Source of the DNA: Clostridia bacterium | Lineage (GTDB): Bacteria > Bacillota_A > Clostridia > Christensenellales > Aristaeellaceae | Direction: 5' to 3' | Length of the DNA stretch: 25,146 bases | Assembly (NCBI GenBank): GCA_017517815.1 | Contig: JAFWYA010000081.1 | Location: 1 to 25,146 of the forward strand | Shown here: positions 1-7,791 of the stretch, one piece after another | How the letters are laid out: every line of letters begins with the position of its first letter | How positions within the stretch are numbered: position 1 is the first letter of the stretch | The notes under the pieces: generated by a model | The model's database searches: none | Told to the model about the DNA's origin: nothing | The model's input: the letters and a program-made list of their open reading frames with translations, nothing else | Position numbers and translations under genes: made by a program

Positions 1-545
1 CACCGTCGAGGTTATCGACGACGGCAAGGGCAGTCTCACTGCCACACCCACCATCAAAAAAGGTGAGGAGACAGTCAGTGCGATCACCTTCACCAATACC
101 TATGAGGCAAAAGGCAGCGTAACGCTCACGGCCAGCAAGACGCTCAGCGGCCGTATGCTGGCAGACGGACAGTTCTCCTTCGAGCTGAAAGACAGTACAG
201 GAAACGTGATCGAAACGGTCGAAAACGACGCCGACGGCAACATCTCCTTCTCCCCCATCAGCTACAACGAAACAGATGCCGGAAAGACCTATACCTACAC
301 CGTCACCGAAGTGAATGCAGGCGCCGCCGGCTACACCTACGACGGTTCCAGCTATACCATCACCGTCAAGGTTGCTGACGCTGGTAATGGCAGTCTCACT
401 GCTACGCCCACCATCAAAAAAGGCGAGGAGACGGTAAGTACGATCGCCTTCGCCAACAGCTATGCCGCCAGCGGCAGCGCAACGCTCACTGCCAGCAAGA
501 CCCTCGCAGGCCGGGAACTGCAGGACGGACAGTTCTCCTTCGAAC
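1..545 (+). repeat. In-gene tandem repeat, 360-bp period
   Basis: Bases 1-185 align without gaps to 361-545, a 360-bp (120-codon) period. Exact blocks include GACGGACAGTTCTCCTTCGA at 164-183 and 524-543. Similarity falls sharply in the rest of the unit (about 186-360 against 546-720). The repeat encodes the end of one isopeptide domain and the start of the next. It probably continues upstream of the window. Confidence 0.85.
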
Positions 546-2065
546 TGGTCGGAACTGACGGACAGGTGCTGCAGACCAAAACCAACAACGCCACGGGTCT
601 CATCACCTTCGACGCGCTCACCTACGAACAGGCCGATGTGGGCGGCAACTTTACCTATACCATCCGCGAGGTCAAGGGAAGCGCCAACGGCTACACCTAC
701 GACGATACGGAGTACACCGTAACCGTCACCGTGAAGGACAATGGCAACGGCACGCTGTCGGCCGAGGCGACCGTCCCAGGTGAAGGCAATGCAAAACTGC
801 CGGCAAACAGCCAGAATATAACCTTCGCCAACGTCTACACCGTTACCCCCATCACCTATACGCCCAAAGCCGCCAAACAGCTGACCGGCGAGGAGCCTAC
901 GCAAATCTCCAGATTCACCTTCACCCTAACGGCGGATGAGCAAAATCCGCAGGGCGGCGCTCAGCTATCCGGTACAACGGCGACTGTGACCGGTGCGGGC
1001 GAAGCCTCCTTCGGTGAAATCACCTTCCTGAAGGCCGGCACTTACCGCTTCACCATTGCCGAAAACGATGACGGTGTGAAAGGCTATTACTACGACAAGG
1101 CCAGCTGGCTGCTGACCGTTGTTGTGGAGGATGTGGACAGTCTGCTTACCGTCAGGAGCCACAGCTATGTTCAGCAGATGACCGAAGGACTCGCCTCTGA
1201 CGAAAAGGCCACCTTCACCAACGTTTTCAGCGTGACGGCAGTCCCATTCACCCCTGCTGTCACCAAGGCTGTGACCGGCGTTCCGCTGCGCGATGAATGC
1301 CACCAGTTCACCATTCGTCAGACCAGCGCCCATCCCGATGGCAGCGTGGTCATGCCTGCTGACAAAACCGCTTCCGTTACAGGCGCGGGTCAGGCTGTGT
1401 TTGAGGAGATCCTCTTCCTGCGCAAGGGCGTGTATACCTTCGCCATCACGGAAATGGCAGGTGCTGATCCTGCCTGCACCTACGACAGCAGCGAGTGGAC
1501 GCTCACTGTAACCGTCACCGAAACTGACAGTGTGCTGTCCGCCAGCGGCGCGTACAGCTGCAATGGTCAGGCTGGCGATCCCGTGTTCACCAACCATTAT
1601 CAGCCCGGCGGCCTGCTCATCACCAAAGAGGTCACCGGCTCACAGGGCGACCGGCTGCAGCCGTTTACCTTTGTTGTTAACGTTATGTACAGCGGCGAAA
1701 TGCACGACAGTACATATACCTGGCAGATCGTATCGTCTTCCGGGCCTGCCCCCATGAGTGGCACCATTGCAAACGGCGGCCATGTCCAGCTGCGTCATGG
1801 GCAGAGCGTTATGCTCTACGGCCTGCCTGCCGGAGCCTCTTATGAGGTGATTGAGCTTGAGGCGGATCTGAACGGCTACGTGACGGTTGCAGAAAACGCA
1901 ACCGGTATCATCGCGGCCGATGCTGCCCAGACTGTCCGTTTCTTCAATCATTGTATACTCCCCGATCCGCCCACAACGGGTGACCCTGCACAGCCTATGC
2001 TGTATGCGGTGCTGAGTTTGCTTGGCCTGCTGGGCCTGTGCGCGCTGCGCCGCAAGCGGTGCTGA
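2..2065 (+). CDS. Sortase-anchored adhesin/pilin with repeated isopeptide (Spy0128-type) domains, 5' end missing
   Basis: The frame is open from base 2, so the start and probably many more domains lie outside the window. The visible part is a string of beta-sandwich domains of about 115-120 residues. Each opens with a strand containing a Lys (ASKTL, TKAV), has a mid-domain Glu in TVTEV, TIREV or AITE, and ends in F-A/T-N-x-Y. That is the Lys-Asn-Glu pattern of self-generated isopeptide bonds in Spy0128/FctA pilins. Two near-identical domains are followed by two diverged ones (from about 838 and 1225) and a shorter Cna-B-like domain (from about 1606). The C-terminus has PPTTGD (1967-1984), a hydrophobic helix and an RRKRC tail, a sortase sorting signal with PPTTG in place of LPXTG. 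Expected at the cell surface. No sortase gene is in view. The ligand cannot be told. Confidence 0.9.
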   Translation, partial: TVEVIDDGKGSLTATPTIKKGEETVSAITFTNTYEAKGSVTLTASKTLSGRMLADGQFSFELKDSTGNVIETVENDADGNISFSPISYNETDAGKTYTYTVTEVNAGAAGYTYDGSSYTITVKVADAGNGSLTATPTIKKGEETVSTIAFANSYAASGSATLTASKTLAGRELQDGQFSFELVGTDGQVLQTKTNNATGLITFDALTYEQADVGGNFTYTIREVKGSANGYTYDDTEYTVTVTVKDNGNGTLSAEATVPGEGNAKLPANSQNITFANVYTVTPITYTPKAAKQLTGEEPTQISRFTFTLTADEQNPQGGAQLSGTTATVTGAGEASFGEITFLKAGTYRFTIAENDDGVKGYYYDKASWLLTVVVEDVDSLLTVRSHSYVQQMTEGLASDEKATFTNVFSVTAVPFTPAVTKAVTGVPLRDECHQFTIRQTSAHPDGSVVMPADKTASVTGAGQAVFEEILFLRKGVYTFAITEMAGADPACTYDSSEWTLTVTVTETDSVLSASGAYSCNGQAGDPVFTNHYQPGGLLITKEVTGSQGDRLQPFTFVVNVMYSGEMHDSTYTWQIVSSSGPAPMSGTIANGGHVQLRHGQSVMLYGLPAGASYEVIELEADLNGYVTVAENATGIIAADAAQTVRFFNHCILPDPPTTGDPAQPMLYAVLSLLGLLGLCALRRKRC

Positions 2066-2071
2066 TACATG

Positions 2072-2110
2072 AAAAGCGCGAAACGGTTCATTCCGTTTCG
2101 CGCTTTTGTT
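2072..2110. terminator. Bidirectional rho-independent terminator
   Basis: A perfect 15-bp stem (2072-2086 with 2093-2107) encloses a TTCATT loop. A-rich and T-rich edges give a U-run on both strands. It sits between the convergent adhesin gene and the MBL-fold hydrolase gene and probably serves both. Confidence 0.9.
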
Positions 2111-2904
2111 TAAATATCCATCGTCTGCCCTGCGTGAATGGCATGCAGACGGTCTCCCAGCTTCTGTTTCAGGTATACAAACGCCGCATCGCCCGTGCAG
2201 TGCCCGGTGTAATACTGTGCGTTGGACTGAAGCAGCACCTGTGCTGCCGCGTCCAGCTTTTGCCTGTCGTCGGCGTTTTGCACATCCAGCTTCATCATGT
2301 GAAAACCGCCGATGACCACATCCGGCTCAAACCAGCGCACCAGATTGACGACGCCCTTGTGCGCGCACCCGCTGACCAGAATGCGCCGCCCGTTTTCATT
2401 AACAAGCAGATACTGTTCATGCCGGAACTTTTCGGGCGCGAAGCCATCTTGCGTGCATGTGGTCAATCCGAAGCTCTCGATAGGCAGCGTACAGGGCTGA
2501 TCGTTGCAGTCATACAGTGCCAGCTCGTCATCCAGCTGCAGCTGTCCCTCCACGAACCGCAGGCGCGGCTGATCTGCCAAAGCACCATCCAGCCCGATGT
2601 ATTTGTCTGTACCGTGATAATGCGCTCCGAAGGCATGGCGGCTCAGGTAGACCGGCGCCGTATCATTCAGCTGCAAAAACCGCTGCAATCCTCCGCCATG
2701 ATCATAATGTCCATGCGAAAGCACCGCAATATCTGCCCCAGCCAAATCAACGCCCATCAGCGATGCGTTGGCTGCAAAGGCATCCGTCTGGCCCATATCA
2801 AACACAATGCAGTGCTTTTTTGTTTGCAGGTACAGGCTCAGCCCATGCTCCGCCGCCGCGCCCTCGCAGCCGGCGGTGTTTTCCATCAGTACAGAGAGCC
2901 TCAT
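2110..2904 (-). CDS. MBL-fold metal-dependent hydrolase, COG1237 type
   Basis: This 264-residue protein has the metallo-beta-lactamase signature SHGHYDHGGG at residues 63-72 (His64, His66, Asp68, His69), a second metal-ligand region SGCAH in the middle, and a late YYTGHCTG (His235). The N-terminus (ENTAG... then IVFDMGQTDAF) matches the COG1237 group, often annotated as 7,8-dihydropterin-6-methyl-4-(beta-D-ribofuranosyl)-aminobenzene-5'-phosphate synthase-like. That activity is known only for archaeal members and should not be transferred here, so the substrate is unknown. There is no signal peptide, so it is cytosolic. Its ATG overlaps the stop of the upstream membrane-protein gene by 4 bp (ATGA, 2901-2904), which indicates translational coupling. 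Confidence 0.85.
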   Translation of the reverse strand: MRLSVLMENTAGCEGAAAEHGLSLYLQTKKHCIVFDMGQTDAFAANASLMGVDLAGADIAVLSHGHYDHGGGLQRFLQLNDTAPVYLSRHAFGAHYHGTDKYIGLDGALADQPRLRFVEGQLQLDDELALYDCNDQPCTLPIESFGLTTCTQDGFAPEKFRHEQYLLVNENGRRILVSGCAHKGVVNLVRWFEPDVVIGGFHMMKLDVQNADDRQKLDAAAQVLLQSNAQYYTGHCTGDAAFVYLKQKLGDRLHAIHAGQTMDI

Positions 2905-3287
2905 GGCTTTTCCTCCCCGCTGCCCTTCTGCTTTTGGTGTTTTTCCTTGAACTCATGCCATTTGCGTTTGGCGCTTGCGTGCATCTCATGCAGAATGCCC
3001 AGCGTTTTCTGATCATTGGGGAACAGAAAGCGTAAAAGTACGATCGCAATACCCAGCGTGATCAGCTTTTCAGGCGTGAATGGCACCCACAAAAGCGCCA
3101 TGTAGCCCGATGCAATGGCTGTAAGCCAGCCGATCCCCAAATAAGTGCCCAGCGCAAACGCGATGTAGGACCAGCCGTTGGTGATCATCCATCCCAGGCC
3201 AAAGCACAGCAGAAAACGCGGGTTCATCACCAGCCAAAACGCTTTTTTACAAAAGTGCTTCAGCTTTTGTTTCCATTCAGTCGTCAT
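2901..3287 (-). CDS. Small conserved-looking membrane protein, function unknown
   Basis: A 128-residue protein with a basic N-terminus, three or four hydrophobic stretches (about residues 20-40, 40-65 and 75-90) and a long charged, Lys/Glu-rich C-terminal tail that probably lies in the cytoplasm. I do not recognise the family. The ATG at 3287 has only a modest ribosome binding site (GAGG, 10 nt upstream). It is the first gene of a two-gene unit with the MBL-fold hydrolase, whose start overlaps this stop. No convincing promoter was found upstream on the minus strand. Co-translation suggests a shared task, but nothing visible says which. Confidence 0.7.
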   Translation of the reverse strand: MTTEWKQKLKHFCKKAFWLVMNPRFLLCFGLGWMITNGWSYIAFALGTYLGIGWLTAIASGYMALLWVPFTPEKLITLGIAIVLLRFLFPNDQKTLGILHEMHASAKRKWHEFKEKHQKQKGSGEEKP

Positions 3288-3404
3288 TGGTACACAGCCT
3301 CAATTGTTGCAATATGGTCTTGATTTCAATTCTCCCCCACTGCTGTAAAACCCTTCCTTAAAAATGAACCATTGGTAAACGATTTGAAAACAACGCCATT
3401 TTTA

Positions 3405-3433
3405 TGTGCAGTCACACGTTTATACGGTATAAT
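3405..3433 (+). promoter_or_regulatory. Promoter of the thioesterase gene
   Basis: A perfect TATAAT lies at 3428-3433 with a weak -35 (TGTGCA, 3405-3410) at 17 bp. Transcription should begin near 3440, which leaves only about 15 nt of leader and puts the GAGGTGAT ribosome binding site (3441-3448) at the very 5' end. This rules out the in-frame ATG at 3404 as the start. Confidence 0.6.
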
Positions 3434-3454
3434 AGACGCCGAGGTGATCATTTG

Positions 3455-4189
3455 ATGGAAAAGAAACGTGAGACCCGGCTGCTGCTGCGCACCTGCAACT
3501 GCGACATGTATGGCAGCTGGCGGCCCAGTGCCATTCTGGAGGCCATGCAGGAAACCGCCGGCGAGCACAGCGCCCTTTGCGGCCTGACGACCCCTGTCAT
3601 GACAGAAATGGGCCTTGCATGGGTCGTATCCCGCGTAAAGGTGCAGATGCAGCGCCTGCCCAAAGTAGGCGAAACCGTCTGCATCGAACCCTATCCCACG
3701 CCCAACCGGCACATGTTTTTCCCGCGCACGCATATTTTCCGCGACGGTGAAGGCAAGGTACTTGGCAGCGCCAACAGCCTGTGGATGCTGATGGACATTC
3801 AGTCGCGCCGCGTAACGCAAAGCAGCGAGGTCATCGCCCGCCTGCCGGACAACAGCGATCTGAAGCCTGCGCTGGGCCTTCCGGCCACAGTTCGCGCTCT
3901 GGATGGCGAGGCTGAGCAGAAGGTCTTCCAGCCGGCCTTTACCGACTTTGATACCAATCTGCACGTCAACAACACCAAGTATCTGGACTGGTGTCTCAAC
4001 GCACTGGGGCATGAGCGGCTGGCTGACCAATGCCTGAAGAGCTTCGACGTCAATTACGACGCGGAAATCCTGCCCGGCACAGAAGTACGCACCGAGCTGA
4101 AACTGCAGGAGAACCGTTTCTCCTTCTTTGGCTTTGCGGGCGACAAACAGCACTTTGCCGTCAGCGGCACGCTGGAAACGCGGGAATGA
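3455..4189 (+). CDS. Acyl-ACP thioesterase
   Basis: This 244-residue protein has the double hot-dog layout of the FatA/FatB acyl-ACP thioesterase family. It hydrolyses acyl-ACP to release free fatty acids. The N-terminal hot-dog opens with the substrate-loop region around MYGSWRPSAILEAMQ. The second hot-dog has the catalytic segment TDFDTNLHVNNTKY, with Asp164, Asn168 and His170 as likely catalytic residues. Length is normal for bacterial members. I chose ATG 3455 because it follows GAGGTGAT at 6 nt, and because the upstream in-frame ATG (3404) precedes the promoter. The gene is monocistronic between its own promoter and terminator. No signal peptide, so it acts in the cytoplasm on fatty-acid synthase products. 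Confidence 0.9.
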   Translation: MEKKRETRLLLRTCNCDMYGSWRPSAILEAMQETAGEHSALCGLTTPVMTEMGLAWVVSRVKVQMQRLPKVGETVCIEPYPTPNRHMFFPRTHIFRDGEGKVLGSANSLWMLMDIQSRRVTQSSEVIARLPDNSDLKPALGLPATVRALDGEAEQKVFQPAFTDFDTNLHVNNTKYLDWCLNALGHERLADQCLKSFDVNYDAEILPGTEVRTELKLQENRFSFFGFAGDKQHFAVSGTLETRE

Positions 4190-4196
4190 GCACGCA

Positions 4197-4227
4197 AAAA
4201 GAGACTTCCGAAAGGGAAGTCTCTTTT
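4197..4227. terminator. Bidirectional terminator
   Basis: A 13-bp stem (4197-4209 with 4215-4227) with a GAAAG loop is flanked by A-run and T-run. It lies between the convergent thioesterase and GH79-like genes and fits both directions. Confidence 0.9.
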
Positions 4228-4237
4228 GTATTTGGCA

Positions 4238-5731
4238 TTACACAACCAGGAATGTGCAGGTCTGGGGCGCAAGCTCCACCTTGCCGGCAGACTGTTGGAC
4301 GCCACTGAGTTCGGGCAACTGGTCGTTCTCGCCCAGCACCAGTTCACGGCCGTTGAGCAGCATCGTGCGGCTGCGCAGCTTGCCGTTGCCGCTGAGAGTG
4401 TAACGCACGGCATCTACAGGCAGGTCGACGATGGTCACGTCCTCGGAGTTGTTGATGATGAGATACACCGCGCCTTCCTTGCCGTCCTTGCGGCTGTGAG
4501 CATACACATGCGCGCCTTCACGGATCTCCTCGCCGGTAGCATACACCGTCTGACCCATCAGGCGGTTCCACAGAAGCACCGCAAAATAGTTGGGACGGGG
4601 CTCAAACGTGCCATGCTTGAGGAAGCCATAGTCGGAAGAAGCCAGCGTGTTGTGGAACACAACGCCGTCGGTCACGGTGGCAAACTCGCCCAGCTCGTTG
4701 AGGGTGCGGAACACATCCACGAAGGTGGAGGCCCAGGTGTTGCCGCCGCAGCCGGCATCGCCGCTCTCAGTCACCCACATCTGTCCGCCGGGGCAGTAGG
4801 TGTCGCGACGGTTCAGATACTGGCGCGCACAGTTGGCGGCTACGCACAGGTACTTCTCGCTCAGCGCCGCCTCGTAGGGCCAATGACCGCCCATGGCCGC
4901 GCCGCGTTCGGAAACACCGTTGTAGTAATGATAGCTGAACACGTCCAGGCGCTTCTCGTAATCGCCCAGCAGTTCTTCGGTAGTCACCATCTTCAGCGCC
5001 GACGCGATGCCGCCGCCGGTGCTCATTTCGCCAAACATGGCCACATCGCCGCAGGTGCAGGGGCCAACCATGAGACAGTCGGGGTAGTTTTCCTTCAGCC
5101 AGCGGGCAAAAATGTCATGGTCGCGGGCGTGATCCTCGGCGGTGTAGCCCTGCGGCAAACCGGACATGACCATCATATTGGGCTCGTTGGTGAACTCTGC
5201 CGCAGCGATCGGCACGCCGTATTCCTGACTGGTGCGGAACAGCAGCTCCGCCTGCTCGGTGGGCCACGGTTCATCCGCTGCATGAGTACCCGGGCAGTTG
5301 GCCACGGAAACCAGCAGTTTGCCGTCGATGGCGCGCACAAAATCCAGCAGGTTCAGCCACTGCTGTTTGGTCAGCAGGTTCTGGTAGCCCTCAGGCACCT
5401 TGCCGCCGGTGTGGCCGTCAAAGTCATAATAAGTCTTGTTGGCCCAGGTGCCGGATACGCGCACCCAAGCCGTGCCCAGCTCCTTCGCCAGTTTGATCAG
5501 GCGGGGATGGGTGGTGTCGATGGGATCGTACCATTGCTGCAGGTTGCCCATGTTGCGCCAGTCGAGGATCTGGTCAAAGGGCTCGGTGCCGTCCACCTGC
5601 GCCTCGGTATAGGCCTTCCAGAAGGTGCCGCCGGTGACCTCGGTCATTTCCACATTGTAGGATACAAGACGCTCGTCGATCGTGCGCAGCGCTTTCAAAG
5701 CTGCAGGATCAAGCTTTACAAACTGAGCCAT
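4238..5731 (-). CDS. GH79/heparanase-like glycoside hydrolase (clan GH-A fold), cytosolic
   Basis: A 497-residue protein. The first about 370 residues look like a retaining (beta/alpha)8 glycosidase. VRVSGTWAN (about 90-98) resembles the heparanase-family strand, AAEFTNEPNM gives the acid/base Glu183 after an Asn, and MWVTESGD gives the nucleophile Glu322. The last about 110 residues look like a C-terminal beta-domain. The nearest family I can name is GH79 (beta-glucuronidases, heparanase), but the substrate is uncertain and other clan-A families are possible. ATG 5731 was chosen because AAAGGGGAAG precedes it and the reading frame upstream crosses the promoter. There is no signal peptide, so imported oligosaccharides would be the substrate. 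It stands alone, divergent from murI. Confidence 0.7.
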   Translation of the reverse strand: MAQFVKLDPAALKALRTIDERLVSYNVEMTEVTGGTFWKAYTEAQVDGTEPFDQILDWRNMGNLQQWYDPIDTTHPRLIKLAKELGTAWVRVSGTWANKTYYDFDGHTGGKVPEGYQNLLTKQQWLNLLDFVRAIDGKLLVSVANCPGTHAADEPWPTEQAELLFRTSQEYGVPIAAAEFTNEPNMMVMSGLPQGYTAEDHARDHDIFARWLKENYPDCLMVGPCTCGDVAMFGEMSTGGGIASALKMVTTEELLGDYEKRLDVFSYHYYNGVSERGAAMGGHWPYEAALSEKYLCVAANCARQYLNRRDTYCPGGQMWVTESGDAGCGGNTWASTFVDVFRTLNELGEFATVTDGVVFHNTLASSDYGFLKHGTFEPRPNYFAVLLWNRLMGQTVYATGEEIREGAHVYAHSRKDGKEGAVYLIINNSEDVTIVDLPVDAVRYTLSGNGKLRSRTMLLNGRELVLGENDQLPELSGVQQSAGKVELAPQTCTFLVV

Positions 5732-5773
5732 CAAAAATCTTCCCCTTTCAGAAAAAAGCATTCTGTAGTTCGG

Positions 5774-5802
5774 ATTATACCGTTCTGGTATAGATTTGGC
5801 AA
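5774..5802 (-). promoter_or_regulatory. Promoter of the GH79-like gene
   Basis: On the minus strand TTGCCA (5802-5797), a 17-bp spacer and a perfect TATAAT (5779-5774). The start of transcription would be near 5767, about 36 nt before the ATG. Confidence 0.85.
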
Positions 5803-5828
5803 GAAAAAACCGCAAAAATCCTGTTTGG

Positions 5829-5857
5829 TTGAAAACTGCCTTAAAAGCGGGTATAAT
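5829..5857 (+). promoter_or_regulatory. Promoter of the murI-wecB unit
   Basis: TTGAAA (5829-5834), 17-bp spacer, TATAAT (5852-5857). The leader to the murI start is very short, roughly 16 nt. The -35 boxes of this promoter and the divergent one are 26 bp apart. Confidence 0.85.
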
Positions 5858-5879
5858 AAACTGTTGGAGGTGGATGGCT

Positions 5880-6659
5880 TTGGATAATCGCCCTGTTGGC
5901 TTTCTGGACAGCGGTTTGGGCGGCATCAGCGTACTGGGCGAGGCCCTACGCGTGCTTCCTGATGAAAACTTTGTGTATTTCGGCGATACAAAGCACATTC
6001 CCTATGGCGACAAACCGCCGGAAACCGTATACCGTTACACGCATGCCGCTGTGGAACAGCTGCTGGACGCAGGCTGCAAGGCCATCGTGATTGCATGCAA
6101 CACCGCTACCAGCGTAGCCGCTACACGCCTGCGTGAGGAACTCACTGTCCCCGTCATCGGCATGGAACCGGCGCTCAAGCCTGCCTCTCTTCTGGAGGGC
6201 GAGGGCAAGGTGCTGGTGATGGCCACGCGTGTTACGCTGGCGCTGCCCAAGTTTGAGGCGCTGATGGAGCGCTTCGGCCAGGACGCCGTGCGCGTGCCCT
6301 GTCCCGGGCTGATGGAATGCGTGGAGGCCGGTGAGCTCAGCGGCCCGCGCGTGGAAGGGCTTTTGCAGGAATTGCTGCAGCCCTACCGCGATATGCCGGT
6401 CAAGGCGGTGGTGCTTGGCTGCACACACTATCCTTTCCTCAAAAAGACCATTGCGCGCTTCTTTGAGCCGCATGTGCAGCTGATGGACGGCAGCCTTGGC
6501 ACTGCGCGCCAGCTGGGCCGCAGGCTGGAGGAAGAGGGCCTGCGTTCGACTGGCCCGGGTGGAAAGGTAACTTTCCTTTCCTCCATGGAGGGCGACGCTC
6601 CTATCCGTCAGATGCAGCACATGCTCAGCCAGTGGCAGCAGCTGACTGCCAACCAATAA
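5880..6659 (+). CDS. murI: Glutamate racemase
   Basis: Converts L-glutamate to D-glutamate for peptidoglycan. The 259-residue protein has FLDSGLGG (Asp10, Ser11), FGDTKHIPYG, the first catalytic cysteine in IACNTATS (Cys73) and the second in LGCTHYPF (Cys181, His183), all at the usual places. I prefer TTG 5880 as the start. GGAGG (5866-5870) lies 9 nt before it, and the resulting MDNRPVGFLDSGLGG is the normal MurI N-terminus. The in-frame ATG at 5874 is only 3 nt from GGAGG, too close for good initiation, and would add just two residues. wecB follows after 34 nt, probably on the same transcript. Both supply wall precursors. Confidence 0.95.
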   Translation: MDNRPVGFLDSGLGGISVLGEALRVLPDENFVYFGDTKHIPYGDKPPETVYRYTHAAVEQLLDAGCKAIVIACNTATSVAATRLREELTVPVIGMEPALKPASLLEGEGKVLVMATRVTLALPKFEALMERFGQDAVRVPCPGLMECVEAGELSGPRVEGLLQELLQPYRDMPVKAVVLGCTHYPFLKKTIARFFEPHVQLMDGSLGTARQLGRRLEEEGLRSTGPGGKVTFLSSMEGDAPIRQMQHMLSQWQQLTANQ

Positions 6660-6693
6660 TCACGCCGCAGGGGCGGCAGATCGGGGTATTCAA

Positions 6694-7791
6694 ATGAAAA
6701 AAGTGATGCTCATCTTCGGCACCAGGCCGGAAGCCATCAAAATGTGTCCTCTGGTGCTGGAGCTGGAACGACGGCCTGAATTCGAGACCGTTACCTGTGT
6801 CACCGGTCAGCACCGGCAGATGCTGGATCAGATTCTGGAATGCTTCCATGTGGAGCCCAAATATGACCTGTGCATCATGCGCGAAAAACAGACCCTGTTT
6901 GATGTGACCATCAGCATTCTGGACCGTCTGCGCGAGATTCTCGAAAACGAAAAGCCTGACGTGGTTCTGGTGCATGGCGATACCTCAACCGCCTTTGTAA
7001 CGGCGCTTGCATGCTTTTACATGCAGATCCCTGTGGGCCATGTGGAGGCGGGCCTGCGCACCTACAACCTGTATTCCCCCTTCCCGGAGGAGTTCAACCG
7101 TCAGGCCGTCGACCTGATCGCGAAGTTCTATTTTGCCCCCACCCAGCTCAGCCGTCAGAATCTGCTGAAGGAAGGCAAGCCGGATGAGAGCATTTTTGTG
7201 ACCGGCAACACTGTCATCGACGCGCTGGATACCACCGTGCGCACTGACTATATGCAGCCGGAGATCGAATGGGCGCACGGCAGCCGTCTGATCCTGCTCA
7301 CGGCACACCGCCGCGAAAATCTGGGCGAGCCCATGCGCGGCATGTTCACCGCCATCCGCCGCATCGTGGATGAAACTCCGGATGTGAAGGTGGTTTACCC
7401 CATGCACCTGAACCCCGCCGTGCGTGCCGTAGCGCATGAGTGTTTTGACGGGCAGGACCGCATCCGCATGATCGAGCCGCTGGACGTGCTGGATTTCCAC
7501 AACCTGATGGCGCGCGCCTACCTCATCCTCACCGACAGCGGCGGCATTCAGGAGGAAGCGCCTGCGCTGGGCAAGCCGGTGCTGGTCATGCGCGATACCA
7601 CCGAGCGCCCCGAGGGCGTATCCGCCGGCACGCTCAGGCTGGTGGGTACTGACGAAGAGCCCATTTATGCCGCTGTTAAAGAACTGCTGACGGATGAGAT
7701 TGCCTATATGGAAATGAGCCGCGCCGTCAACCCCTACGGCGACGGCCATGCCAGCCAGTATATCGCCGACATTCTTGCCCGCGAGCTGTAA
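6694..7791 (+). CDS. wecB: UDP-N-acetylglucosamine 2-epimerase (non-hydrolysing)
   Basis: Interconverts UDP-GlcNAc and UDP-ManNAc, the precursor of ManNAc in teichoic-acid linkage units or capsules. It is also called MnaA in Gram-positives. All signatures are present: GTRPEAIK (9-16), VHGDTSTAF (Asp96), HVEAGLRT (Glu118), FPEE.NR (Glu132), LTAHRRENLG (His205), DSGGIQEEAP (281-290) and the ligand loop near RDTTERPEG. 365 residues is normal length, with a GT-B fold and cytosolic location. The ribosome binding site is weak (GGGG at 6683-6686). It is cotranscribed with murI. Its 3' end overlaps the convergent CmpB-like gene by 65 bp. Confidence 0.95.
   Translation: MKKVMLIFGTRPEAIKMCPLVLELERRPEFETVTCVTGQHRQMLDQILECFHVEPKYDLCIMREKQTLFDVTISILDRLREILENEKPDVVLVHGDTSTAFVTALACFYMQIPVGHVEAGLRTYNLYSPFPEEFNRQAVDLIAKFYFAPTQLSRQNLLKEGKPDESIFVTGNTVIDALDTTVRTDYMQPEIEWAHGSRLILLTAHRRENLGEPMRGMFTAIRRIVDETPDVKVVYPMHLNPAVRAVAHECFDGQDRIRMIEPLDVLDFHNLMARAYLILTDSGGIQEEAPALGKPVLVMRDTTERPEGVSAGTLRLVGTDEEPIYAAVKELLTDEIAYMEMSRAVNPYGDGHASQYIADILAREL

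Noticed and set aside
1..545. CRISPR-like or satellite repeat
   Set aside because: The repeat is in frame, 360 bp long and codes for protein domains. There are no short direct repeats with unique spacers.
3404..3454. Longer N-terminus for the thioesterase from ATG 3404
   Set aside because: The TATAAT box lies downstream of this ATG, and the ribosome binding site points to ATG 3455.
4226..5887. A 553-codon open frame antisense to the GH79-like gene
   Set aside because: It is a shadow of codon bias on the opposite strand: no ribosome binding site, low-complexity Gly/His/Val-rich product, and it runs through both promoters.
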